64,000 nt of DNA from Gentiana macrophylla (lineage: Eukaryota; Streptophyta; Magnoliopsida; Gentianales; Gentianaceae): NCBI GenBank assembly GCA_026214975.1, contig CM047810.1:40062806-40126805 (forward strand). Reading direction: 5' to 3'. Each line of letters begins with the position of its first letter. Position 1 is the stretch's first letter. Positions 1-12,182 of this stretch are shown in pieces. The notes below the pieces were generated by a model that ran no database searches, was not told the origin of the DNA, and saw only the letters and a program-made list of their open reading frames with translations. The translations under genes were made by a program, and so were the position numbers.

Positions 1-63
1 TTATAAATCTAATACGATACAAAATGTCAAAGGCAATACAATCGACTACAAGAAGGGGAAATC

Positions 64-310
64 CGCAAGTCGGACCCCTCAATATAGCCTTAAAAAAAAC
101 GAGCCTACAAGGCAAAAAATGCTAAGGCAAAGGGAGAGTTCGCAAAGTCGGACCAAACGCCCATAAAATCGACCAGCCAAAAGCAAAACAAGCCTAAGGG
201 CCAAAAAATGCCAAGGCAGAGGGACGGTGCGCAAAGTCGGACCAAACGCCCAGAGCATCGACCTGCCCATAGCAAAACTAGTCTGAGAGACAAAAAAACG
301 CTAAGGCAAC
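64..310. repeat. Tandem repeat, about 89-bp unit, three degenerate copies
   Basis: The block cgcaaagtcggaccaaacgc occurs at 141 and again at 230 (spacing 89), with a shortened first copy at 64. A second block, aaaaaatgctaaggca, recurs near 114, 203 and 293 with the same spacing. Open frames on the minus strand here simply read through the repeat and show no protein family. Short tandem arrays of this kind are known in the 3' untranslated region of Tat/Ogre-type Ty3/gypsy elements. That they belong to such an element here is inference from the neighbouring antisense gene. Confidence 0.75.
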
Positions 311-652
311 TAGGTCGATCACAACTAGACTAGACTCACAAGTGAAATAAGAACCAAAGGTTCATAATAAACGTGGGGGGCAACACGACATCAATAAAGC
401 AAACAGCAAACAGGGCCAGAGGCCCGACAAACTAAGAGCTAAAAGACATCGAGACATGAAAAATAAATAATAAAAAGAAAAGGAAACAAAATACCACAAA
501 AATCAATGCAAAATAAGGTCAGGTCGACAAGACCAGCCAATACGAGCCAAAGTATGATCATAAAGATTATACAGACCAAATTTGAGTTACACAAATCTAT
601 GTTCAAAAAGTCGAATAAAAGTTCAACAAAGGTAAAATTCACAGAACAACAA
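311..652. other. Non-coding stretch downstream of the antisense pseudogene
   Basis: A-rich sequence between the tandem repeat and the stop codon of the minus-strand pseudogene. I see no coding potential, inverted repeat or terminal motif in it. It is probably the 3' flank of that gene inside an older retrotransposon. Confidence 0.4.
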
Positions 653-2231
653 TTATGAGGTAGCGTCAGGAGGCGGCTCGGTGATAGCAGGGGTCGGCTC
701 AGCATCGGAAGTCGAAGGACCATACTTCTGGGCAAGAGATTCCCCTCGTTGGAACTCCTCACCGTACTGGTCATACAACTTCTCCGCCTCAGTATCATAA
801 AATGGTGGCGCAGCAAGCTTAGACATGTTGAAATCCGGGTAGATGGCCATAGCCTAATTCACCGCCATCATAAAGCTGCCCATCATGGCCATGCGCATCA
901 TCACGTTCAAGTCTTCATCGAGCTCCTTCGACTTGCGATATTCCTGGATGGCATCTTTCTTGGCCACCTCGACCAGGGAAGGAACTTTCTCCAGTTCGAC
1001 CCTCAAAGCATCCTTCTCTTCCCGAGCCTGCGTAACTTCGGTCAAAGAAGCATTATGCGCTCTCTGCATCTTTTCAAATTCCACAGCCAGATCGTCCAGT
1101 TTCTTATCCAGGACCTACCAGTCGTTTCATGTTCTGGTCAAGTCATTGGCAGATTCAGACAGCTCGTCCTTCACCCTTCTTATCTCGGCGTCCGCCTCCT
1201 TTGCATGAGTCTCCAATTAGGACTCCAATCCAGCTATGGCGGTACTCTTCTCGGCGGTCTTAGCGACCAACTTGTGAATTTTCTTCTTCATATCCTCTTC
1301 CGCCTCGAGTGGTGCAGTCAATCTCTTCGCAGCCTCCTTGCCGAGGTAGTTTTTCTGTCGAGAAAAAGAAATGCATCATCTAGCAGAAATAAAGGACAGG
1401 CCGCGATAAAAGTAGGAAAAAGGGAGTGACTTACCATGCGACACAACTTCCGAAGTGCAGAAGATAGAACCTTGTTCTCCATGGTTGTGCTCTCATCAGC
1501 AGCCCGGTTTATATCGACTTCAATGTCAGAAGGGGATTCACCGACTTTAGCCCTCTTAGACTGTCTGTGCTGATCCCTCACAAAGTCGGGCAGAGTTGGT
1601 CTCTTCTTTGGTTGTCACACGACATCCTCGACATTCTCACCGGGAGACGGTGTTATCTCGACTATGGCTTCGTCATCTTCATCTCACAACGAGCCATAGT
1701 GAATAAGTGGAAAATCAGCAGACTGAGGCTGGGCAGAGGAACGAGTAGGAATCGCTGACTCGACATCAGTAGTAGGTCCTTCAGACGGCTGTGTAAAAAC
1801 AACCTCGACTCAGGAAGAGCTCCCCTCTCCAGTACTAGGAGTTGTCCTCTTCTCGACAACCTTATCCGAAGGAGCCACCCGACCCTCGAGCGGCGGAGCT
1901 AGCTTACCCTTCGGTTTGGGGACTTGAGTAGGATCAGAGATGGCCGAGAACTTCCCCACTACAAAAAGAAAAGATAAGGTCAGTATCAGCAATAATACCA
2001 AGTTACAGATCTCGACAAAAAAAACAGAAAAATATCCTACAGTTCTCTTGGTCTGTGGCATGGAGAGTCGAATAGGGCATCGGCCCCGCATCCACCAGCT
2101 TAGCCAGCTCGTACAGAAGGCACAGATCTCAGGTGGACACCTCGAAACGAAAGTTATCCATCTCACGGGCCTCTTGAAGGGCAGGATCACTACCCAATTT
2201 ATCTGTCTTCTTGCCCCTCGACCTCTACTGC
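653..2231 (-). pseudogene. C-terminal part of PF04195-like (putative gypsy-type transposon) gene, split by Athila insertion
   Basis: This is the 3' portion of the gene whose 5' portion lies at 13541-14204. The frame runs from the insertion site (2231) leftwards. Intron 1 runs from 2040 (GT) to 1959 (AG) and intron 2 from about 1433 (GTAAGT donor) to 1357 (AG after a pyrimidine tract). The encoded part has a proline/serine-rich linker, a basic patch (RQSKRAKVGES), then a Lys/Glu-rich coiled-coil stretch ending with PPPDATS. In-frame stops occur after GQ (next to the insertion), before DLCLLYEL, after GEGSSS, after IHYGSL, after VEDVV, after AGLES, twice around NDLTRT and NDW, and before AMAIYP. 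Most are TGA or TAG, and several fit CGA to TGA or CAG to TAG change, as expected for methylated DNA. The gene is dead. The function of the family is unknown. Confidence 0.75.
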
Positions 2232-3590
2232 TGTTAAGGGTGATTTTATGTGATTTATATCGTTATATTTTGTAGCAATTCTCTCCATATTCGTATAATT
2301 CGCATAGAAATTAAGCGTTTAATTGATTTATTGAGCAAATGAGTTTTAAAAGTATTTAAGTGCAAATTCGGGTTAATTATGTGATTTTATTGGTAAATAT
2401 CTTTATAAATGTGATGTTACACTTTGCACGTTTTTATTATTGTAGGTACAACGAGCATATCGTGGACGAGTCAACGAGCTGAAGGGTTTCGAGCTGCATT
2501 TTAATTGAAGATATATCTAGAAGGGCAAAATTGGAATTATCATATTTTTATTAGGGTTTTATTATTTTAGGAAAAGAAAAAAAGGGATAATTGTTACCCT
2601 AGCTCAAGAAGGTTATAAAAGGACGGCATTCAAAGCAAGAAAGACGAACACGAAAAATCATCTCGGGAAGCAGAGCGAGGACGAGAAAATAAAAAAAAGG
2701 AGAAGCACTCGGTCGATCGAAAGTGCACACCTTCAGTCGACCGAGCAACATATTTATTTTTATTTTATTTTTTTTTCGTTCGTACGGATATGAGCAGAGG
2801 CTAGGCACTTCTGGAACAAGCGTGTGAAACCGTCTCAGCAACGTTTTGATTTCAACTCTTGGATTGTTTGTGAGTTTAATTAAAGATTGTATATTTATTA
2901 TGTTTTATTGTTCTTATGTAATTTCATTGATAAATGTATTCTTTGTTTGACGTTTAATGTGTGATGAGAATCGTTATTAAATCCTAGATCACCATAGTAA
3001 AGGTTGGATTTTTAACCTAAAAATAACGAGAGTTGTTAGGTTAATTTCTAGGTTGCTAGATTGAGAAATCTTACACCTTGGTTATGGAAGCGTTAATCTT
3101 TAAGATCGAGAGATGATAGATTAATAGACGAATTATCTACGAGAGTAGGAATTCATACCTTTGATAGGTGAACCACGTCTTTATTAAATCTTCACTAAAC
3201 GATCTAGAGTAGAAATTGAGGATTGCGGGATAGGTGGATCAATGCTTGTTCTTCGTTGAAATTAATTGAAATTATCTTTGTGCCTTGTTCTTCGTTGTTA
3301 TCTTAGAAGTTTATTTTCTTTTAGTTATAGAATAGATTTATTTAGTTAGTTTAGGTCCATAACTATATTTCCGGCTTTGGATTGACAACCTCTCTGTCAG
3401 ATTTATTGTATTCGTTTTAGTTTTGTTTTGTGTTTTTCGTGACAACCTTTAGAAAAATTAAGAACTAGACCAATCTTGATTCCCTGAGATCGACTCCGGT
3501 TGTAGCTACTATACTACGATCCCTGCACTTGGGGTAAACCGGATTTATAAATTTATTACTTGTTTGTTTTGTAAGATAAAATCCGAGACA
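2232..3590 (+). repeat. 5' LTR of the Athila element
   Basis: 1359 bp, TG...CA ends, matching 12183-13540 along its whole length. It contains a TATA box (2614-2621) and a degenerate pair of the palindrome found more cleanly in the 3' LTR. The right part carries the usual gypsy U5-like tract (cctgagatcgactccgg). Confidence 0.95.
2614..2621 (+). promoter_or_regulatory. TATA box of the Athila LTR
   Basis: TATAAAAG in the middle of the 5' LTR. The corresponding place in the 3' LTR near 12570 reads TATAAAGA. Transcription would start about 30 bp downstream and define the R region. Confidence 0.6.
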
Positions 3591-3596
3591 AGTTTT

Positions 3597-3614
3597 TGGC
3601 GCCAAGCGTTCGGG
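3597..3614 (+). other. Primer-binding site of the Athila element
   Basis: The sequence tggcgccaagcgttcggg begins 6 bp after the LTR end. The TGGCGCC core matches the 3' end of plant tRNA-Asp, the usual primer of Athila-type elements. The distal half has drifted. Confidence 0.6.
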
Positions 3615-4001
3615 AATCGACGTTGCTAGTTGTTTTTTTTTTTGTTATTAGTTTTTCGTAGGTTAGTGCCCTTAGTTTCTTGTTTACGTTAAATAAAAAA
3701 AAAAAAAAAAAAAAAACTAGGTCGTATTTGACGTAGGGATCACACCCGGGTGTGGTATAATTCACACCTTGGTAATATATATCTTTTTAAAAAAAAATTA
3801 ATTAATTAGTTCGGTCGACCGAACCTGATCTCTCGGTCGACCGAGTGTTATAAAAAAAATAAAAAAATAAAAAAAATAAAAAAAATAAAAAATTTTGTTC
3901 TCTGTTCTGTTCTGTATTATAGTCTCTTTTTCTGTTTTATTTACGTTTTTTTTACTTTAGAGTTTAGTGTAGCCTTTGTAAGAAATTCGTATGCGGACAT
4001 C
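3615..4001 (+). other. Athila leader with palindromes and A-rich tract
   Basis: Untranslated leader between primer-binding site and gag. It holds poly-T and poly-A runs (3631-3641, 3692-3715), two copies of the SalI-centred palindrome (ttcggtcgaccgaa near 3813, ctcggtcgaccgag near 3834) and an A-rich run with interspersed T near 3854-3891. Confidence 0.6.
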
Positions 4002-5746
4002 TTGTTTTTGGTTTTGGTTTATGCAAACTCGAGTCAAAAGGACCGTTATTATACACCCACGACCCGAGCGAACCGTAGTCCGCCCAAACAGCGGATTTTC
4101 CGTTCTGCGTTTCGCAGACAGAGCGAGCAAGATCTTGAGGATCGGCTAGCCAAGGAAATCATCGATTTTGTAATAATGGTCGCTAATGATAGACGATGCG
4201 TTGGCGCACTACGCCATGCCTGGCGCGATCCGCGATCAACCGGCTATCATCCTACCGCCATTAATGCTCGGACTTTCGAGCTAAAGCCTGGCCTCATTCA
4301 GATGATGCAAAGATGCATCAATCTTTCATGGGTTTCGATCGGAAAATCCACACACTCACTTGCATACATTCTTGGAGATATGCGGCACCACACGCATCCA
4401 AGGAGTAAGTGAGGATGCCATCAAATCGAAACTCTTTCCTTTTTCGTTGAAGGAGAAGCTAAGGAGTGGTATAGCTCTCTCCCATTTGAATCTATAAATA
4501 CTTGGGCGTAACTCAAAAGGAGTTCTTGAGTCAATATTTCCCACCTTCCAAAAGCGCCCAATGTTTGAGCGAGATATTCACTTTCTATCGTAAAGAGAAT
4601 GAATCCTTTTCGAGTGTTGGAAAAGATTCAAGTCTCTCGCTTAGAAAGTGTCCCCACCATGGCTTGCCTTTGGAAAGGCAAGTCAACACTTTCTTTAGTG
4701 GATTGACCGAGCTTACAAAAGGCATGGTCAATAGTTCATCCAGTGGGGCGTTTCAAGAAAACGCTTTGATGAGGGTGGGGCACTGCTCGAGGACATTGCC
4801 AAATACAACTATGCCCCCTCTTATCAAGCCATTGAAGCACCTCCTCCTCCTAAGGTTGAGTAAGTAAACATGCAAAGTTTGATCGCCATGCTGCAGAAGC
4901 AGATGGCAGCATCTCAAGTTTCAAATCCGATAAATCAAACTTCTTCTTTTCCACAGAACCCTCAGGTTCAGATCGCAAAAGCTCTTTGTCGACCGCCATA
5001 TGAATGGCCAGTGTCAATTTAATCCCCCTGCACCTTATCAAGTGAATATTGTTCATGATTATGGACAGTATAATCAGGTCACATGTCAAAACTATGACAA
5101 TATGGGGCACACTTCTCGATTCTGTCCTATGAACGGACTGAATGCTGAAGTAAATGCATTATATGGCCAGAACAATCAAAGGTTTAATCAATTTTCTGGC
5201 CAGAATAATTTCCAAAACCACGGGTTTAATCAATCTTCCAGTTTCAATCCTAATTCAAATTTTAATTCGAATCAAAATTTCAATAGAAACCCTGGTTTTA
5301 ATCAGAACCAAAACTCAAATTTTTCCAATCCTACTCAAAGATTCAATCAGAATTGGCCTTCCAATCCAAATTCTCAATTCCAAAGTCGGCCCAGCCAGCC
5401 CTATGCTCAAGATTTCCAAAACTCTCAAGGCCCCTCCCAAACTAACAATCTTGAAGCTAAATTGGAGGAGCAAAATAAAAGTATCCAACTCCTGATGACT
5501 ACGAATAAGAACCTTGAGAGGCAAATCGGGCAACTGGCTGAACAGTTAGCTTCTAGACCCCCAGGGCAGCTGCCCAGTTTCACTGAGAAAAATCCAAAGG
5601 GTGGTCAAGTCGCTCAAACCGATTTGAATAATGGCAAATGTACTGACCTCGTACCCTCAATTCCATATGGTAGAGAGGAGGCCAGTGCAATGAATTTAAG
5701 AAGCAGTACTCAAGTTAGTGGTCTTTCCCACCAGGGAAACCACTAG
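4002..5746 (+). pseudogene. gag: Athila gag (capsid/nucleocapsid), broken
   Basis: The first segment (4002-4412) ends with the gag landmark INARTFELKPGLIQMMQ. The capsid then continues through several frames: WYSSLPFESINTWA near 4470, then SQYFPPSKSAQCLSEIFTFYR near 4530, LRKCPHHGLPLERQVNTFFSG near 4650. The last segment, from 5000, has a degenerate zinc knuckle CQNYDNMGHTSRFC, an Asn/Gln/Phe-rich low-complexity stretch (about residues 55-150 of that segment) and a coiled coil (NLEAKLEEQNKSIQLL). The second knuckle cysteine is Tyr, one G-to-A step from TGT, so RNA binding would be lost. At least three frame changes and several stops separate the pieces. Confidence 0.85.
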
Positions 5747-6127
5747 CCCCTCCTGCTAGTAATGAGGCAGGAGGGGAAGCTGAGCACCTACACTCCCCTT
5801 GGCCGAAAGAGAATACTCGGTGGTGATCCCCGAGAGGTGAAAGAGTTGAAAGTCCTCGGTGGTTGAACCCCGAGGAATGAAGAAACAAGTGAGAGTCGGG
5901 AGGTGATCCCCATTTGAGTAAGAAGAATGAGAAGGTAGTAAGGTGGAAGGATTTGGAAGACAAAGCTATCAGTTCATCCTCAAAGAAAGTCTTTTTCGAG
6001 AGTGACTTGAAAAAGCTTCCACTTCCACCAAGAAAGAGCAACATCCTTTGAGTGAAGATAAGAAGTATGAAAAGGTCTTTGAATCTCTTGAAAAATACTC
6101 GGAGTAAATCTTCCATTATCCGAGGTC

Positions 6128-7294
6128 TTGGTTGAAATGCCTAAGTATACAAAATTTATCAAGGATGTTGTTTCTTCGAAAAGGAAGTTGTCGGACATGG
6201 AGAGGCTGATTGGTGAGGATTGCTCAATGATCAATTATGAAAACCTACCATCCAAGAGAGGTGACCCTGGAAAGTTCGTGCTTACAGTGTTAATGGGAGG
6301 CCTGGTCTTCCATAACTCTTTGTGTGACCTGGGTGCGTCTATCAGCCTCATGCCGTTGTCTGTGTGCAAACAGCTGGGTTTAATTGATCTTCTAGAACCC
6401 ACTACCATGAATTTGCAATTCACTGATAGATCTTCTAAGAAAGCAGCGGGAATCTTAAAATACGTACTAGTTCAAATCGACAGATTTACCTTTCTCGTTG
6501 ACTGGTACGTCCTAGACATTGAAAAAGATGAAAATGTCCCCCTGATTCTTGGAAGACCTTTTCTGTCTACAGCCAGAGCCCTCATTGACTGCGATGGTGG
6601 GCGAGTGACGATATGTGTTGGTGATCAAGAGGTAAGCTATAATGTTTCCATATCCATTCAAATCCCCTCTGGTCCTCCAACCGGTTTTTCCATTGAGGAT
6701 ACGTCTGATGACTTCGATGATTTAATGGAAAAGCAAGTCATGGCTGTTGCAACTGAGTATGAGAGACTGGTTGATAATTTGAATAATCATGGTGTGGTAA
6801 GTCTAGAGCAGTTAGAAGCTGAATTTGAGGATGAGTTGCTGGAAGGAGAAGATTTGGCAGTGGGACCACTAAGTAAACTCAACGATGTTGAGTTAAAAAG
6901 TGGAGATCTTAAATCAAGTTTGGAAGACCCCCCTGCAGATCTAGTACTGAAGCCGTTACCTAAACATCTAAAGTATGTGTTTTTAAGAGAAGGTGACAAG
7001 CTTCCATTGATTATATCTGCCAAGCTGTCTCGACTAGAAGAAATGAAGTTAATAAACGTCTTGAAAAAGAACGAGAAAGCCTTTGGGTGGCAAGTAGGAG
7101 ATATCAGAGGGATATCTCCCGACATCTGTATGCATAAGATCAAGACTAATGAGGGTGCGAAATGTGTTAGACAGCCCCAGAGGAGGCTCAACCCTCATAT
7201 GCAAGAGGTGGTTAAGAAAGAAATCATCAAACTTCTGGACATGGGAATCATTTATGCCATCGCTGATAGTGAATGGGTTTCCCGACTCGGGTAG
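6128..7294 (+). pseudogene. pol: Athila protease and N-terminal reverse transcriptase
   Basis: A 388-residue open stretch. The aspartic protease lies at about residues 45-160, with CDLGASISLMPLSVCKQLG as catalytic motif; Leu replaces the usual Asp-Ser/Thr-Gly order, as is normal in Athila-type elements. The closing ILGRPFLSTA motif follows. An acidic linker (LEQLEAEFEDELLEGED) leads to the start of reverse transcriptase (RRLNPHMQEVVKKEIIKLL). The frame is lost at 7294, just after IIYAIADSEWVS. Confidence 0.88.
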
Positions 7295-7990
7295 TTCCCA
7301 AGAAAGGTGGAATTACGATTGAGAAGAATGAGAAGGAGAGGAAATAGCGTTGAGACTTGTCACTTTGGTTCTGAGTGCATCGATTATCGAAAAGCTCAAT
7401 GAGGTAACCATGAAAGATCATTTTCCCCTTCCATTCATTGACCAGATGCTTGAGCGTCTGGCGGGACACGCATTCTACTGCTTCCTGGATGGGTATTCAG
7501 GATACTTTCAAATACCCATTGATCCAGCTGACCAAGAAAAGACCACTTTCACCGCCGCCTTATGGTACATTAAACTACAGCGAATGCCATTTGGTCTCTG
7601 CAATGCCCAGCTACATTTCAAAGATGTATCTTTGGCTATCTTTGACGGGCTAGTAGAAAAGTGTATGGAAATCTTTATGGACGATTTTTCGGTCTTTGGT
7701 CAATCTTTCGATGATTGCCTTGATAATCTTGACCAGGTCTTATCCAGATGTGTGGAAAAGAACTTAGTACTCAATTGGGAAAAATGCCATTTCATGGTTG
7801 ATGAGGAATAGTTCTTGGCCACAAGATCTCTCGCCAAAGGTATTGAGGTAGACAGGGCCAAAGTGGAAGCTATCGAGAAGATGAGTTATCCTAAGAATGT
7901 CTTGCGAAGTCGAGGTTTTCTTGGACATGTCGTTTTTATAGGAGATTCATTCAGGACTTTTCCAAGATAGCCAAGCCCCCGCTCTACACT
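7295..7990 (+). pseudogene. pol: Athila reverse transcriptase core
   Basis: The polymerase core reads in one frame at 7350-7811: DHFPLPFIDQMLERLAGH, then FLDGYSGYFQIPI, FGLCNAQ and the catalytic FMDDF. The YxDD-equivalent aspartates are therefore kept. A stop (TAG at 7809) interrupts the frame; homology continues to about 7990 in another frame. The protein would have copied the element RNA into cDNA in the cytoplasmic particle. Confidence 0.88.
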
Positions 7991-8500
7991 ACTTAAGGAA
8001 GACGTTGAGTTCGATTTTGATGAAAAGCGCAGCGGCGTTTGAGGAGCTTAAAACCGTTTAATCTCTGCTCCAATTCTTATATCGCTCGATGGAACCTACC
8101 TTTCGAGCTTATGTGCGATGCATCAAACTATGCAGTTGGTGCTGTTTTAGGCCAAAGAATCAAAGTGAAATTCCAGCCAATCTATTACGCTTGATCCACA
8201 CATTGAATCCCTCTCAAGTTAACTATACTACTACTAAAAGGAATTATTGGCGTAGTCTTTGCTATGGACAAGTTTCGTGAGTTACTTGTTAGGAGCTCAA
8301 GTGATTGTGTGGATGATCATGCCGCGCTGCGATATCTGATGACTAAGAAAGAGGCCAAACCGCGCCTACTGCGTTGGATACTGACCCTACAAGAGTTTGA
8401 CGTTCAAATTAAAGACAAAAAGGGCAGTGAAAACGTTGTGGCGGATCATGTTTCGAGAATGTTAAGTGAGGAAAAGGATGACCCTGACGATATAGATCTT
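7991..8500 (+). pseudogene. pol: Athila RNase H
   Basis: The region after reverse transcriptase reads as RNase H across several frames: [20 protein letters not shown] near 8318 and [18 protein letters not shown] at 8435. The first part (8080-8270) is shifted by small indels. Catalytic residues cannot all be followed through the frame changes. Confidence 0.75.
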
Positions 8501-10050
8501 TACTTTCCTCTGGAAAATATCATGCTTATCGATGGCTGCGCTCCAGATGTTCCATGGTATTCTGCCATTGTCAATTACCTTCATTCCCGTTATCTCGATC
8601 CAGAATTGTCCTATCAGGAGAAGAAAAAGTTCTTCTCTGATTTGAAATCTTTCGTGTGGGATGAACCTTATCTTTTTAAGATCTGTAAAGATGGTCTGCT
8701 TAGAAGATGTGTTCCAGAATCTGAGCAGCGCGATATTATTGAGCAGTGCCACAGTGGACCCACTGGAGGTCACTTTGGTCCTTGGAAAACCGTTGCTAAG
8801 ATCTTCCAATCCGGTTTCTATTGGCCTACGATCTTTAAAGATACAGAAGCTTTCTGTAAAGCGTGTGATAGATGCCAAAGAACCGGTACTCTGACAAGGC
8901 GTTTTGACATGCCTTTGACACCCATCTTAGAATGCGAAGTCTTTGATGTATGGGGCATCGATTTTATGGGACCATTCCCATCATCTTGTGGTAACAAATA
9001 CATCTTAGTCTGCGTAGATTACGTGTCCAAATGGGTGGAGGCTCAGGCCACGACTCACAATGATCATAAGACGGTCATGAAGTTCTTAAAGAAAAATATT
9101 TTCATGAGATTTGGATGTCCTCGAGCCTTGATCGATGATGAAGGAACACTTTTGCAACCGACCCTTAGAAAAAGTGCTTGAAAAGTATGGTGTTCGTCAT
9201 AAGACTGGCACACCATATCATCCTATGATGAGTGGTCAGGTTGAACGGAGCAACCAGAGCATTAAGAAAATCCTGGAAAAAACGGTCAATAGTCATAGAA
9301 AAGACTGGAGTTTGAAATTGGATGATGTACTATGGGCATACTGGGACCGCCTATAAGACTCCTATGGGTACATCTCCATATCAAATGGTTTATGGTAAGC
9401 CATGTCATCGCCGATCGAGTTAGAGCATAGAGCTTATTGGGCTACAAAGTTTCGAACTTTGATTCCCAATCGTGTGGTAAGCCTCGATCGCAACTTGATT
9501 GCATGAGTTGGACCAATCGGACTCCAGGCCTACTGAAAGCGCCAGGATCAGCAAAGATAAGATGAAACTCCTCCATGACGCCAAGATTAAGAAGAGAGAA
9601 TTTCAAGTCAGGGAACAAGTTCTTCTGTATAATTCCAGGCTACATCTGTTTCCTAGAAAGTTAAGGACACGATGGTCCGGTCCCTTTGAGATCCTCCAAA
9701 TTATTCCCGGGGGTGTTTTAGAACTACGAGGTTATGGTGACCAACCATTTCGAGTAAATGGTCAAAGGTGTAAGCACTACATTGGTGAACCCAAGGAAAA
9801 GCCTTTGATAGTTCGTTTCCTCGATATCCTCGGGTGTGGTACTAAAGAAGTCGAAGAATTTGACGAGTTTTCACCCGACCTGTTTTCAGAGGATGACGGT
9901 AGTGGTCGATCTGACGAAGTTCTAGCAGGTAGTTGGGATATGGAAGAGTATGAGAGGGAGCGGCAGCTGAAACGTCATCAGAAGACTCAAAAGAAGAAGA
10001 AGTCAACCATGGGAAGTTTAAGCGTGTTTGGAAAGCGAGAAGGAACCTAA
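8501..10050 (+). pseudogene. pol: Athila integrase
   Basis: Zinc-binding H2C2 domain: [15 protein letters not shown], then [11 protein letters not shown]. The catalytic core follows with [13 protein letters not shown] (first Asp) and ALIDDEGT (second Asp). A frame change at about 9140-9180 moves to EKYGVRHKTGTPYHPMMSGQ, with the third acidic residue in GQVE. A second disruption occurs near 9350. The C-terminal part (9499-10050) holds the gypsy GPF-type motif (RWSGPFEIL) and the NGQRCKHYIGEP stretch, then an acidic and Lys-rich tail. All three catalytic acids are present, but the frame is broken at least twice. Confidence 0.88.
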
Positions 10051-12169
10051 CCCCCGTGTGTTAGATGCTGTTTTTGTGGCCACACCAATCATCAGAGCTT
10101 ACACGAAGTAGTGGCCGGAAGGAAGGTTAAATGGCCTGATCCAGGCTGAGCTTAAACAGTGTCGAGCTAACGACATTAACCAACAGCGCCACTAGGGGCA
10201 TCCTAGATATATATATATATATATATATATATTGGTCATTTTTTTTTCAATTACTCTTTTGTCTTTGGTTTATGTGTTTTAGTTTTAAGTCTAATAAGAG
10301 TGTTGTATGAATCTGCTTCTGTTCGGCTTTGTTTTGAAATGGATTACGGAGTTCCCCCGCATGAGATCCCATTCATTCATAGAATCCGCCATATAACTCT
10401 AGATGATGGACCTGGAGGAACGCTTATCCTTGACGTTGATTACCATATCATCACGCGCGTCAGGACCATTACTTATGTTGTCATCGTACCCACACCTTGT
10501 GGGTGGTGGAGAGTTTAGCATCGAGGACCTTCAGCGTGCGTTAGGGCGGCCGTATATCGATTTTAAATGACCCGATGCTTCCGATTTGTTCTTTGGTACT
10601 CCGTGATGAACATTTTAGAGGAGTAGATGTTGCGGGAGAAGATTGGAACTTGCAAGATGAATATGACATCCCTCCTGCGATCGATTTGCTTCGTCGCCTA
10701 ATCCGGATTGTAGATTGGGGCGACATCTATGAAGATTAGCTTGGGCTAGTGTTTTGTGTTTCTATTTTCTTCGTGTATCCCAGTATTCTTTGCATTATTA
10801 GTGTATTTGCATATCATTTTGTAGCATTATGTTTATGTGTCTGTTGTCATTTTGTTGCACCTAGCCCTGCTACTTTGTAGTATCCTCTATCGTTACTTTT
10901 GCGCGACGTATTATATTCCCCTATGTTCCCCGAGATGTTGCCATGTTTGTTCAAGTGTGCAGGATATTTTCGATAGCGATTGTGAGCTTTTAGATGATAT
11001 CAGTTTTCCGGTGGATGGTCCACGCAGTCATCGATTTCTTCAAGCATTTCCGGATTTGGATCTAGACCACCTTCAGAATTGCCACCTTCGAACTACAATC
11101 AGCTAAGTACTTTATCTTTTCTTTAGTTCTGCACAACCTGAGGACATGTTGTCGTTTAAGTGTGGGGGAGGGGAATGGTTATGTGTATCTATCCTTTGCT
11201 TATATTATTTTTCTATCTTTGAAATGAACTAAATTTTTTTAAAATTTTTGTTTTGTCCCGAGTGAGCAAATGCATATTTTTGTTCGGTTTTAATATTCAT
11301 GGATGCTGTATACCGTATGTTTAGTAAGTTAGTTGTTTCACCCGACATACATTTCACGAGCCATATTGAACGATGAGCTAAAATATAAAGCTATACCCAT
11401 TTGGATTAGTGATTTTTGATTATCTTATAAGTATCGTGTGCTTAGTGCTAATGTACGTATCGTGAGAATTATAATAGTTTGTGTTTAGATCCAAAGTATG
11501 ACATACTGTGAATATCTGAGGTTTGAATGTGATAAGTGAAACGTAACTACTGTGCTTTGAATAAGTTGTTTAAAAAAAAGTTGAAATTGGGTGTGTCGGA
11601 AGCTGGTCGATGATTTGAGTGCGGTAGGGCATATCTCGAATGTCCTATACCACTATGATGACCAAAAGCGCACGACGATAAGAAGTCGCCTTATGATTTG
11701 AGTAAGGTAGGCATATCCCGAATGTCCTATTCTCGCTATGACAGGCAATGGCTCATTTCGATGTGCGTTTAAATGTGAAAATAGTTAAATCAACTTGCAA
11801 TAAGAAGTGGTATGAATAAAAGACTTAGTTATCGTATACCTTATCCCCAGTATAAACTGACAGATATGTTGTAGGGATTATCCTCTGAGTATGTCAGAAA
11901 GGTCCTAAATGTATTCTATCATCTTTTCGGGATATGTCACGCTTTGTAGGGTACATCTTATGAGTATCATTTATCTCTAGTTTGAAGGGGTATTAGCTAG
12001 TTTGCTTTGAAATTTTCAAGTTTGGACTTAGTGAAAGTTTGCTATGGCTATGCACACACACACGTGGGTGAACTTCTAATTTATTGACTATGCATTGTAT
12101 GTGCAGAAGTGTCTATATTTTTCCCGAGCCTTTATCTTGTTTTGTTTTGCTCGGGACGAGCAAAAGCTA
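10051..12169 (+). other. Athila 3' internal region without recognised gene
   Basis: Athila elements often carry an env-like gene here. I find only short open stretches (10300-10518, 10837-11106) with no signal peptide, membrane segment or family match that I recognise. An AT dinucleotide run lies at 10208-10231. A direct duplication of about 57 bp occurs at 11612-11668 and 11695-11750 (shared core gatttgagt, atatc, cgaatgtccta). The rest is AT-rich non-coding sequence. Confidence 0.55.
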
Positions 12170-12182
12170 AGTGTGGGGGAGT
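12170..12182 (+). other. Polypurine tract of the Athila element
   Basis: agtgtgggggagt immediately precedes the TG of the 3' LTR. It would prime plus-strand cDNA synthesis. Confidence 0.85.

Noticed and set aside
79..293. Overlapping minus-strand frames rich in Leu
   Set aside because: They read through the 89-bp tandem repeat and repeat themselves.
64..310. CRISPR-like direct repeats
   Set aside because: Only three degenerate 89-bp units without spacers, in plant DNA.
749..1429. 226-residue plus-strand open frame
   Set aside because: Antisense shadow of the coiled-coil exon of the minus-strand pseudogene; composition (His/Leu/Arg-rich) is not protein-like.
10300..11106. Env-like gene of Athila
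   Set aside because: Short frames lack a signal peptide, membrane segments and any recognisable env motif.
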